Under the pieces are notes generated by a model. It saw only the letters and a program-made list of their open reading frames with translations, did no database searches and was not told the DNA's origin. Position numbers and translations under genes: made by a program. This document shows positions 33,615 to 43,690 of a DNA stretch of 52,004 nt, one piece after another. This stretch comes from Gonapodya prolifera JEL478 (taxonomy: Eukaryota; Monoblepharomycota; Monoblepharidomycetes; Monoblepharidales; Gonapodyaceae): contig KQ965771.1 in NCBI GenBank assembly GCA_001574975.1, forward strand, positions 305,409-357,412. The letters run 5' to 3'. Position 1 is the stretch's first letter; every line of letters begins with the position of its first letter.

Positions 33615-35322
33615 ATGACATGTCCGCCCACAGCCCCCCGCCATCCCCGCACCCGCGTCGCCTCCGCCATCGTCTCCCCTCCACACTCGCTCTGCCACTG
33701 CATCTTTTCTCCCTGCGTCGCCGTCTCCCGTCGCGCCCTCGCCTCGCACCCGAATCCGTCCAAACGGTCACCCCGTCAGACAATCATCTCTGGCATCCAG
33801 CCCACAGGCATGCCCCATCTGGGCAACTATCTCGGCGCGCTGCGGAACTGGGTCGACCTCCAGAACGCACATGCTCCCGCGTCGCTGGCCGATGCGGAGG
33901 CGCATCCCTCGGCGACCGGATTCTGTACTCCACCGTAGACCTTCACGCAATCACGGTCCCGCAAGAGTCGGACAAGTTGAGGAGAGAGATTTTGGAGGAG
34001 GCGGCGGCAGTGTTGGCAGTGGGAGTCGACCCCTAGAGGGTGGTGTTGTACCGGCAAAGTCGAGTGAGTTGTGACCGGTGGTCTCGGGACGAACGAAATG
34101 GCGTTTCGGGTATCTGTATCTTTCTGATAACTCTGCCATCGATGTGCCCGATCTCCTCCAAAAGCGTGCGCCTTCGTGAGCTCTGCCGTTCTTCATGTCT
34201 CACGCATCAATCACCACATCAGGGTGCCCCAACACGCCGAACTCGCCTGGATCCTCTTCTGTATCACTCCCGTCTCATGGCTCATTCGGATGCACCAGTG
34301 GCGCTCAAAGACCGAGGTTCTCCAAGCTTCCTCCCCCAAAACAACTCCTTCGGTCGACACAGTTGAGGGACAAGAGCAGGACCAAGTGCACGTAGACCAG
34401 CAAGACCCTTTCGGAGGCTCCATGACAGGGCTTCTGAGTTACAGTGTTCTCCAAGCTGCCGACATCTTACCTACAAGTGTGTAGACAATCTCGTTTTGCT
34501 GACAAGGATCGCAGCAGGGACTCGATGATCAATCCTGATTGACTTTTACACTGTGTGTCTCACGTGCATCACAATTACCCTTCCTCCACCTTCTCACGTC
34601 CCCCCAGGTCGACCAAAGTTCCCGTCGGCGAAGACCAGTCGCAGCACCTCAACCTTGCCGGGACATCGCCGCACGGTTCAATCACCTGTTCGGCGGCGGT
34701 ATGGGTGGGAGTAGCGAGGGGAACAGACGGGCGTAAGAGATACTCCCCATGCAGGACATGCTCATCCGTAAGTTATGCTCTGGTACCGTTCCTAAGCGAC
34801 TCGGAAAGGCTCTTGCCCATACATCTCACCACTGCCCCCGTCCAATCTTCCCCACACCGCCCGAAGCACCCACCCCCGCCCGCCGCATCCTCTTCCTCTG
34901 CCACCCCCCCCTCCAAAATGTCCAAATCCTCCTCCCCACCCAACTTCCTCATCTCGCTCACCTCGTCTTCCTCCCACATCGCCAAAGCCATCGGACGCGC
35001 CACGACGGACTCCCTCCCCTTCATCTCATACGACCCCGCGACCCGCCCCGGTGTATCCATCGTCCTGACAATCCACTACAGTCTTTCGGGCGAGCCCGTG
35101 CACGCCATTGTGGCCAGGTTGGAGGGACGGGGCGTCAAGGAGCTCAAGGATGAGTGCGTGCAGGTTGTGGAGAGCGTGCTTGGGCCCGTGCGGAGGGAGT
35201 GGGAGGGGGTGGTGAAGGATCCGGGGTACGTCGAGCAAGTGCTGCAGAGGGGGGAGGAGAGGGCGCGAGGGTGGGCTGAGGAGATGATGGGGGAGGTTAG
35301 GAGGGTGGTTGAGTTTCGGTAG
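33615..35322 (+). pseudogene. Mitochondrial-type tryptophanyl-tRNA synthetase, disrupted
   Basis: Class I TrpRS motifs appear in order: [20 protein letters not shown] (HIGH equivalent HLGN), [67 protein letters not shown], and FISYDPATRPGVS. An Arg-rich N-terminus suits mitochondrial import. The frame is broken several times: a shift near 33925 before the YSTVDL block, a TAG for the Glu after VGVDP at 34034, a phase mismatch at the 34072/34208 splice, and a missing base near 34655 (GCCGGGAC). Altered residues also follow KMSKS, where SSP stands for the usual DPN. A stretch after 34690 is not recognisable. The enzyme is essential in mitochondria, so an intact copy should exist elsewhere. A short related fragment lies at 40.4 kb. 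Confidence 0.78.
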
Positions 35323-35698
35323 GGGCTGGGGGAGTGGGCGGGGTGCGGCGCGCTGGTGGGGACGTATGGAGTGACTTGGAGGCTAACATTGCATCCGTTG
35401 TGGCCGGGACGAGTTTGATACGAGCCAGCACGACGGGAACAGAGAGCAGGATGCTGTTAGTTTGTGCGCCTTGGCCTGAACTGGATCTGTGTGGGATGTT
35501 TGGTATGGTTGTATCAACGTCCTTCTGCTGAGTAGAAGTGCGTGACGGTAGATTTATGACAGAAAGTTGAATTTTCTTATCGCCGTTACCCAATAGATAG
35601 TGCAACCAATCTCATCTGGCATGTGGCAGGAGCGGCCCAAGTCAGGGTTGGGGTTTTGGGGTCTGGGTCTGGGCACTGTTTGCTTCATATCGCAATCG
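35323..35698. other. Spacer upstream of the kinase gene
   Basis: No gene seen. An in-frame ATG at 35621 could extend the kinase by 26 residues (a hydrophobic Gly-rich leader), but the domain starts properly from the ATG at 35699, which I prefer. Confidence 0.4.
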
Positions 35699-38600
35699 AT
35701 GGCCGCCAGCACTGGTCCAGAGAAGACCGGCGTGCCTGAATTCTGGGAAATCGACCCTTCAGAAGTCAAATGGACCAAGACACTTCTCGGAGCCGGCGGA
35801 TACGGAGCTGTCTATGAGGGCTGGTGGCGAGGAAACATCAAAGTGGCGCTCAAGAGGGTGCTTCTGAAGGATGTGCGGACAAAGAAAGTATCCAGCGCAG
35901 TGCATGCTCCTGGAGAAGCGCGATCCGTCGCGGTGGCGGCAGAAGGGGACGATAACACCTTTTTGGCGACTCCGGATCCATCTTCCTACATGGACGATCT
36001 AGCTCTGAGAACACAGACACTTTCCATTTCGCCAAAAAAGGATGATCGAATGGCACTGCCATTCCTGTCGACAATGGGAGGTCGGTCGACGATCGGGGGA
36101 CAGTCGGATGGTGGATACACAAGAAAGGTACGTTGGCTATCTGAAGCGTATTGTTCAGTCGCCTTATTCTCCAACTAGGATTTTGACCGAGAAGCTTATG
36201 TATGGTACACGATGACTTCTCCGTTTGTCCTTCCTCTCTATGGTGTTGGTTCAGACGTAAACGGACAACCTTACTTTGTTTCCCCAGTCATGGAGAAGGG
36301 AAACGTGAAGGAGTATCTTATGACCTTGAAACCTACTCCAGAGGATGAAAAGTACCATAATCTTGTCGCAGGCTTGGTGAGTGACGTCCCGATTATGAAA
36401 GGTTTGGTTGGTCTGCAATCATGATTGTTTTGACAGCTCTATGACATCGCCCGAGGGATGGTGTATCTTCACGATGTCGCGAATATTGTACATACGGATC
36501 TAAAGGCGGGAAATATTCTCGTTGATTCCGAAGGTCGCGTCCGGGTCACCGATTTTGGTTTTGCAAAGCCAGTCGATGACGTTGCGAAAGTGACCCTCCC
36601 GGGAACAGGGACCTATCTACCGCCAGAAAGACTTGCTTCTTTTCTTGGAAAGAAACGTTCTGCCAGTGTTGTGACGAAAGCCGGGGATGTTTATGCTTTC
36701 GGAATTCTAACTTGGGTTGTATGTTCTATCTGCGATCACACATTCCCAGATACGTGTTATGTATTGAACTTTCGCTCAATTGTGCTAGCTTTGGACGCTC
36801 GACGAAAATCCTTTTACTGATTTTGATGAACTTGAAAAAGTTCTTGGCGGTTGCCGACCTTCAGTCCCAGCGGGGATGCCACTCGATCTCGCATGTCTGA
36901 TGAAGCGCTGCTGGGAGCAAGACCCTGCCCATCGGCCTCTATTTGTGGATATTGTTCGTGAACTCGAAAAATTGTGGTAAGTTGATAAATGTCGCTTCAG
37001 AGCGTCAACTTATGTTGCTCAAACGCATTCCAGGCCAACCATATGTTCTGATCGGGCCCCTCCATCAAATACAAATGTCTTATCCACAATTGCGGCCTCA
37101 TTCCCAGATGGAAATACCGCTTTCCATCAAGCGCAAGAATTCCGGGATGCTGGCGATCTTCAGCAGGCGATTTTCTGGTACAAGATTGCTGCAGAACTCG
37201 ACCACGTGGAAGCACAATATGAATTGGCCGAGTGGTGTAAAGTTGGAGTTGGACTTCTTTATCGTGAGCCCGAGATAGCGGCACGGTGGTACGCCAAAGC
37301 TGCCGAGAAGTCCCACGCAAACTCAGTGTGTGCACTCGGTGACTTCTTTGCTTATGGAATCGGGAGCTGTTCCTCGAATGTTGACCTGGCAAAAGACTGC
37401 TTCGCTCGTGCAGCAGCACAGGACCATGTTGTTGCGCAGACGCGTCTTGCCTCAATTTTGGACAATGAGGGATGCTATCATGAGGCTCTCGAGTATTTGA
37501 AGATTGCTGCTAAGCATCAATTCTCTCTTGCGCAAGCTCGCCTTGCTGACTACTATTACTTTGGACGGGGGATGCCGCATCCTGACTATTTTGAGGCCGC
37601 AAAATGGTACTTAAAAGCCGCACAGCAGGGTAACGCTGCTGCGCAATTGAATACCGCGATGTGCTATGAGAATGGACGGGGTGTCGTCAAGGACGAGAAA
37701 GAGGCAGTGAAATGGTACAAGAAAGCAGCAGATCAAGGTCACGGTGTATCGCAATGGAGTCTTGGGCTATGTTATTGGAATGGATCTGGTGTTGAGCTCA
37801 ATAAGTCTGAGGCCATGTATTGGTTCCATAAAGCGGAATTGGTACAAGGACATACTGTTGCTGACATTCAACCAAGTACAATTCCGGAATTCTTGGAAGT
37901 GAATTCGAGTGAGGTGGAGGTTGTTGGACGGAAGAGAAAGGTGGACGATCCAACGTATCATGCACAATGGCGCGGAATGCCAATGCTGTTAACCGAACTC
38001 ATTTTTGAGGAACAAAAGGTTTGTCCTTGTGTTATTGCCCCAAGGTTCATCATTTTAATGTAAAATCCGAAGGAAGGCATCAATTTGGTGGATTACGAGA
38101 TCACCATTTTTCTCCCCACTCCTAGGTGTTGGGTCCAATATTAACATTCGCCCAGAGTATTACCTTGATAAAACGTTCGAATCAAGGTCTCAATTTCGGG
38201 GAAATCGTTTTGCTTTGTCTCAATCATTGGACCAAACAATTATTGAATACCTTAAAGATGTGAAAGGTACAAATTCTTTTTGTGGAGTGCTTTTGGGCTT
38301 GGTAGGTGAAAAGATTGCGAAACTGGAGATTTCTCATATGTACTGAACCATTTGCAGCTCTATGATGTTGCCAGAGGAATGGAATACCTTCATGATACTG
38401 CCAATGTTATTCTGATGAGCCTGTACCCACAAAACATTTTTGTGAAGCACGGGCGTGCGGTTATACACAGTCTCATAAACTCTGAGTTTTCCGGTGCACA
38501 AATGGCAAGCTCCTGTCTGTACAACAAGCAGTTTGCTCCACCAGAACGCCTTTTACTTGACTACAGGCGCGGAAGTCATTCCCGTGGTATTAATACTCAA

Positions 38601-40214
38601 GTAACAAAATCTGGTGATGTTTATGCATTTGGATTGACAATTGCTGCTGTGGGTGTCATGTCAGGAAATGCTTTGAGATTACCTATTGCAATAGTCTAAC
38701 ACTGCGAGTACTTGGAACAGCTCTGGAGATGTAGCAACTCTCCTTATGATGACGTCCTCGATGAAGACGACCTACAGGACATTCTCGATGGTCGCAGAAC
38801 GTGCAATATTCCCAATAACATGCCAAGCAGTCTTATTGGATTGATGCAGCGCTGTTGGTCACGAGATGCTGGGGGTCGTCCAACTTTTAAGGAAGTGGTG
38901 AGTTCTCTGGAGGATATCAGGTGATTGCTCTCACAAAATCATATGAGGCGACACGCAGTTTTTAATCGACGATGTTTACAACACAGTCCAAACCTCGTCA
39001 GCGAACGCCCTCTGCCTTCGAATGTAGATATCCTTGACGTACCCATTCTGGATGTGGTTGATGCAGCGTTAGCATTCGAAAATGCGAAAAACTGCGCAAT
39101 TTGTGGAGATATGGAACAAGCTATTCGTTTCTTCAAGTTTGCGGCAGAAAGGGGACATGTTCAGTCCCAGTATGAGCTCGCTGAATGGTGCAAAATTGGG
39201 CTTGGACTGTATCACCGAGACGAAGAGCTGGCATTCTACTGGTTCCGAAGAGCAAGCGAAAGCAATCACGATGGAGCTATCTGTGCTCTTGGCGACTTTT
39301 ACTTGCATGGAATGGGTAAATGTCCCCTGGACAAAGATTCTGCTATGGACTACTACCTTAGGGCAGCAGACCTTGGTAACAGTCTCGCTCAAAAGCGACT
39401 GCATCTTCTTGATCCAAACGGAAATGGTCAGGAAGATCAACTTGTTAGCCGATCGTCTTCAACCAGTATTTTCAGTTTTGAGGTTCCAGAAGATGGCAAA
39501 GCAGATGTTCGTCTTTGCAGAAACGCTGCAAGCCTTGGTGACAAGGTTGCACAGTACAAACTTGGAGTTCTTTATGACAACGGATGGAGTGTTGCAAAAA
39601 ATGATCATGAAGCGATATACTGGTATAGCATAGCCGCCGATGAGGGTTACTCTGAGGCACAATACGCACTTGGAGGATTCTATGAGATAGGGCGTGGTGT
39701 GGAGAAGGACCCATCTCAAGCATTGGCATGGTACATTGGTGCTGCATATCAAGGACACGCACTGGCACTGTGCTCTGTAGGAAGGTTTTTCGATGTTGGG
39801 ATTGGTGTGGAGAGGAGTGAAGAGATCGCAGAGCAATTCTACAGAGATGCTGCTGCCAAAGGGTTGTCCGAAGCCTCCTCTTGTCTAACATTGCTGGAGA
39901 AGCGCAAGCTTCGCGGAAGTTTGATATCCCAAGGTTGCGAGTTGCTCATGCGGAAGCTTTCAAAATCCGATGAGATGGAGTCTATCTTGTACGAAAGATG
40001 GAAGACTTACTTTCACTGTTGGGAATCTTATAAGACAAAATACGGTAATGATGACCTTTCTCTGGCGGAAGATGTGCGCTCGGTACTCTCTTCAGAAGAA
40101 GGGCAAAGGTTTATGGCGCAAAGGGAACTACGTAGGCAGCAGGACGAACTCGATAGGGAGTTCAAAATTCTTCTCATGTTGGAACTCATCCACGGAGCCT
40201 TTCGAACGAACTGA
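35699..40214 (+). CDS. TKL-like kinase - Sel1 repeats - pseudokinase - Sel1 repeats
   Basis: Nine exons, 35699-36127, 36179-36376, 36437-36718, 36789-36976, 37034-38018, 38077-38301, 38358-38648, 38721-38920 and 38987-40214, give 1341 aa with every phase matching. Domain 1 is a complete kinase: glycine loop GAGGYG (31-36), VALK Lys52, HTDLKAGN (228-235), DFG (248-250), GTYLPPE, and a ~85-residue Ser-rich insert before helix C. Sel1 repeats follow at about 385-650 (AQYELAEWCKVG, AAQLNTAMCYENGRGV, KEAVKWYKKAADQGH). Domain 2 (695-933) aligns to the kinase from helix C on but lacks the glycine loop and Lys. HTD is replaced by LMS (788-790) and DFG by LIN, so it should be catalytically dead. A second Sel1 block runs to about 1190, then a charged tail. 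Intron positions and phases match between the two halves, which shows internal duplication. Substrate unknown. Confidence 0.85.
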
Positions 40215-40385
40215 ACAGCGCCTTAGTTTGTTTTGCTCCTCACAAATGCTTTTTTTATTCATAAATTTTGTCGAATGGGAGAGCTTCTCGAAAGACTACC
40301 ATTCCTCTAATTATTTGTGTATGCCTTCAAGATGCAACTAACTGTTCCTCTGGTGTCGTGTGACACACACGCTCCGTACTCCATC

Positions 40386-40466
40386 GTCGCTGGCCCCATT
40401 CTGATGCAATGCCCTCTCATGCGACACGCACTCTGTACTCCATCGTCGACCTCCACGCAATCACCT
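40386..40466 (+). pseudogene. Short fragment of tryptophanyl-tRNA synthetase gene
   Basis: About 80 bp match the segment 33885-33965 of the broken TrpRS locus: CGTCGCTGGCC at the start, then CTCTGTACTCCATCGTCGAC and CACGCAATCACC, coding TLYSIVDLHAIT. The first part is itself partly repeated just upstream (GTACTCCATCGTCG at 40377). No other TrpRS sequence is attached. Confidence 0.6.
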
Positions 40467-40566
40467 TAGTATTTTATAGGAATGAATACAATTGCTTCCC
40501 AGAACAATCGTACGCACACTTCACTCCGCGAAACCACGCCACCCCAAGTCTACACCCCCATTCCCT

Positions 40567-42302
40567 TCATTCCCCCCTCCCACCACCGTCCACCGCCACC
40601 AACGCTCTTGCATCCTCCTCCAACACTCTATACACCCCAATCCGATGATTCAACCCGCGCGCACTGCCGATCCTGACCCCAGTCTCAAGCCCACCGCCTT
40701 TCCCGCGACATGCGCAGTGGAGAGCGAAGCGGGGACGGGAGCGGGGTGGTGGTGGTGGCGGTGGCGGGAGGTGCAGTTGCGGTCCCAGCGGCGGCGGCGG
40801 TGGTGGTGGTGGTGCTTGTGTCGGCGCCAGGTAGGGAAGGAGACCATGCGCCCCCCTCGCCCCCCGCGCCCCCTACACCGCCAACCCCGCGCCCCAAGTC
40901 GACGTCCGGCAACCAATAAAACACGTTCTCCACCCGCGAATGTACGAGGGCCATCGCGCACATGAGGCACGGTTCGTGTAGGGTGTAGATGGACAGGCCT
41001 GTGAGGAGGAACGCGTCTTCCTCGTCGTCGTCGTCTTGCTCCTGGACCTGGTTCCGGTCTTGCTCCTGCTCGTGTTCTTGGTGCCCCTCCTGTTGTTGTC
41101 CTTGGACCGCCCCACCATCGTGGGTAGGAGTAGGACCGGCTGGAGGTAGTGAAGACGCGCCCCCCCCCTCCCCATCTCCATCGCCATCTACCTCACCCGT
41201 CCCAACCCTTCTCCTCTTCCGCGCCCGCGTTCGCACCTCCTGCCCCGCCACCACCCCACACAGTTCCATCACCGCATGCCGTAGCGGGTTCCTCGCCACA
41301 TCTCCGTCCCGCGCGACTCCACGGACCGTGCCGTGTGGGGATGTTGGTGTTGGGGTGTGCGAGATGGCGAGGACGGCGTTTGTGGGGGTGGTGGTGGGAC
41401 GGGGGGTGGGTGAGGGTGAGGTGGAGGAGGTGACGGGTCCAGTGGAGGACTGTGGGGACGAGGTGGGTGGGGAGGGGTGGGGAGCAGTGAGGTATTGGGT
41501 CGGAGGGGGTTAGGAGGGAAGGGGAAACGGTAGGGATGTGAGCAACGTGGGAGAGAGCGCTGGAGAACTTCGTCGATGGTTTTACGTGTCATGAGAGCCC
41601 AGCTTATGAGGCAGGACTAGGACGAGTCGTTTTGTGTCACAGAGGAGGTCGTAGCTTTACGGGCGTGACACGTTCCATTCAAGCAATCCAGCCTCTACAC
41701 GTCACACACCGTCACATCCGACCAGTCCGAACGTGCCCGTCACGTCGCTCGAGCAAGGAATTGCCCCGAGGAACGTCCCGGCCCGCGCTAAGCCCACGAT
41801 CCGGCCATGTCCTCCACGTGGGGCAACCTCCTCCACAGTTTCACGCATTGGAGAGCGTAAGCGAACGCACCTTTCCTCGACTTTCTGCACTTTGGTGAAG
41901 GTGAGTGGCCAAAAGGCCTTTGCTTCGTCAAAGAACAAGGGCACCGTGCGTGAGCTGGGCACGGCGACAGTCGTAGGCGGCGCTAGTGCTGTCTCGGAGA
42001 TGGAGAGCTCGTCACGGATAAGGTTGGTGAGGGATTCGAGGGTAAGGTGGGCGGTTGGGCAGAGGAGAAGGAGGAGTTGGGTTAGAGGCTTTGATTGGAC
42101 AGTAGATTGGTGAAGAGAAGGTACATACCTGCGAACGAGCCACCGACAAAAACGACATTCTTGCGATCAGCGGGAGATGGCAGCACGTGCATTGGTTGAT
42201 GGGATGAGTTCGAATGGAATGAAAGAGTTGGATGTGTGGCTGGCAGAGTTGCGATTGGGACACGTGGACGCGACTGAGATGAAGACTGAAGAATGCGTCC
42301 AT
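40567..42302 (-). CDS. TAD3: tRNA-specific adenosine deaminase subunit Tad3 (ADAT3)
   Basis: The deaminase part reads VARNPLRHAVMELCG, a long low-complexity insert, then FLLTGLSIYTLHEPCLMCAMALVHSRVENVFYW, and after a further intron GLNHRIGVYRV to the stop at 40567. In the catalytic partner Tad2 the first motif is HAE. Here it is HAV, and the zinc-binding PCxxC is kept, which is the signature of the inactive Tad3 subunit of the A34-to-I34 tRNA editing heterodimer. Upstream, 42302-42129 plus an exon from 42088 give LSVARSQ-PLTQLLLLLCPTAHLTLE and, further on, EAKAFWPLTF, typical of the Tad3 N-terminal domain. The joining intron is 40 nt. The exons between about 41870 and 41470 are not resolved. 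The middle is GC-rich with Glu/Gln and Gly runs. Confidence 0.75.
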
Positions 42303-42497
42303 TTCCGTCGCTTTTAAGTCTCTGGGCGTGCGCAGGTGCTAGCGTGAGAAAGGAACGGGTCTTGCTTGGAGCTGCGGACACTCTGGACTGACGGTTCATC
42401 TGTTAAGCCGGATCTCCTTCTTCGCCACTCGAATTGGCCGTCATCACATTATTTCGGGGTTTCAAGTACCAGAAAGTGAGGCATACGTCAAGATTCT

Positions 42498-42965
42498 TCA
42501 ACAGCGCTCTTGATCCGTCAGAAGGACTCGGTCGAAGTCGGCAGTCTCGTTTTCTGGAATCACCCGCCGAAGGAACTTCACAGCATGTGGCAAGTTTCCG
42601 TAGATGCTTCTTGCAACAAAAGTCGCAGCCTGCGCTCCTGTGAGTCGCGGTTTTGTGCCAATCATGTCAGCAAAGCTGGGGAACTTCGGTTTGAGCTCAT
42701 CGAGCAATCGCGCCACATAGTTGAGGCCATGAAGTCGGAACAGGAAGTAGAAGAAACCGCGCAGATCCCTGGGCTTTCTCGTCTGGACACAGGCCTCCCG
42801 AAAGCGGATCAGGCATGTTCGCTGGACGTCTGATTTGAACGAGCGAGACACTCTCCCTAGAGGCCAAAGGAGAATCGGGTGGAGGCGAGCGAGGATGCCT
42901 GTCTGAAGGCGATGGGAGTGTACTGAAGCCCATGTGTTGATTTGCGGTATTCGTTTACCCTCCAT
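42498..42965 (-). CDS. F-box-like small protein
   Basis: A 155-codon ATG frame. Residues ~17-50 look like an F-box (TGILARLHPILLWPLGRVSR followed by SFKSDV), and the remainder is basic and helical (YFLFRLHGLNYVARLLDEL, KPKFPSFADMIGTK, HAVKFLRRVIPE). It is similar to the F-box half of the chimera at 16.6-16.9 kb. It may be a short adaptor or the first exon of a longer gene. No second exon was found downstream on this strand. Confidence 0.5.
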   Translation of the reverse strand: MEGKRIPQINTWASVHSHRLQTGILARLHPILLWPLGRVSRSFKSDVQRTCLIRFREACVQTRKPRDLRGFFYFLFRLHGLNYVARLLDELKPKFPSFADMIGTKPRLTGAQAATFVARSIYGNLPHAVKFLRRVIPENETADFDRVLLTDQERC

Positions 42966-43254
42966 TTTTTCCCACACCAAACCTCGAGAATATTATAGGC
43001 GTTCATTCAAAGATTGCAATTTGTGACCCCAAAATTTATGAGATTGAGCTGAAGTGAAATATCGCGCCTCAATTCTACATAAAACAGAAAAGGTTGCGTC
43101 ACCAAAACCAGCATGATGGGGACCTTTGAGGAAGGTGGGTGATTTTTATTACGGTTCAGCACAACGCGTCCCTCACCCAGACGTGTTTGTCTCGCGCCTT
43201 GATGGAGGTTGGGGTGGGTTTGGGAGGCGTGGGACTGTGCCAGTCCGAACTGTG

Positions 43255-43600
43255 ATGCCACACTGCCCTGATTAAGTTTCCGACTGGCAAGACTACGTTC
43301 CAGACCACTCATCGGCCGGTACCCGTGACCCGAGTAATGTGCCGTTTTTCCAAATTGCCAGTGTGGAAACTGTTACTGCAGGTCCTGCCAGGGAGCCAGG
43401 TTCAAGTGGGACAGGAGTCCGTGGCTGCGAGTGGGCAGTCGGTGAGTGCTGTTTTGGGTTGGGAACGTGGGTGTGCATTCTGACCGTTTGCGGTTTGGCG
43501 GAATCGGGACAAAAGCCTCTAGTGCAGCAGATGTACGTGCAGCTTCAGACTCGCAACAGGGCTAGGAATACACTTCATGTTTGGTGTTGTTGAAGGAATG
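43255..43600 (+). pseudogene. Duplicated 3' end of the Med25 gene
   Basis: This repeats, in diverged form and the same orientation, the last two exons and last intron of the Med25 gene (about 48880-49245). GCCCTGATTAAGTTTCCGAC starts the match. A Gly/Ala-rich segment ends GCTGCGAGTGGGCAGTCG followed by GTGAGTGCTG, and the final exon is recognisable as GTGCAGCAGATGTACGTGCA. Internal parts are deleted (the VFQTVQQAATMALG segment is missing) and the final stop is lost. The retained intron shows the copy was made from genomic DNA, not from mRNA. Confidence 0.75.
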
Positions 43601-43690
43601 CCAAGATCAATGTTCAGGGTCTTCCTTGCCGTGGTCAAAGTGACGGTTGCATTTGCCGCTTTCTAGTTCGAGCGAGCTCGGACGCTGTCG

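Noticed and set aside
40685-40970. Gly/Thr/His-rich frames in the Tad3 C-terminal region as separate genes
   Set aside because: They come from GC-rich low-complexity sequence in or next to an intron of Tad3. The conserved residues are all explained by the deaminase.
43255-43690. Med25-like tail as the 5' exons of the GLEBS-F-box gene
   Set aside because: The fragment's frames are broken, the GLEBS exon begins with its own ATG, and no donor joins it in phase to what precedes.
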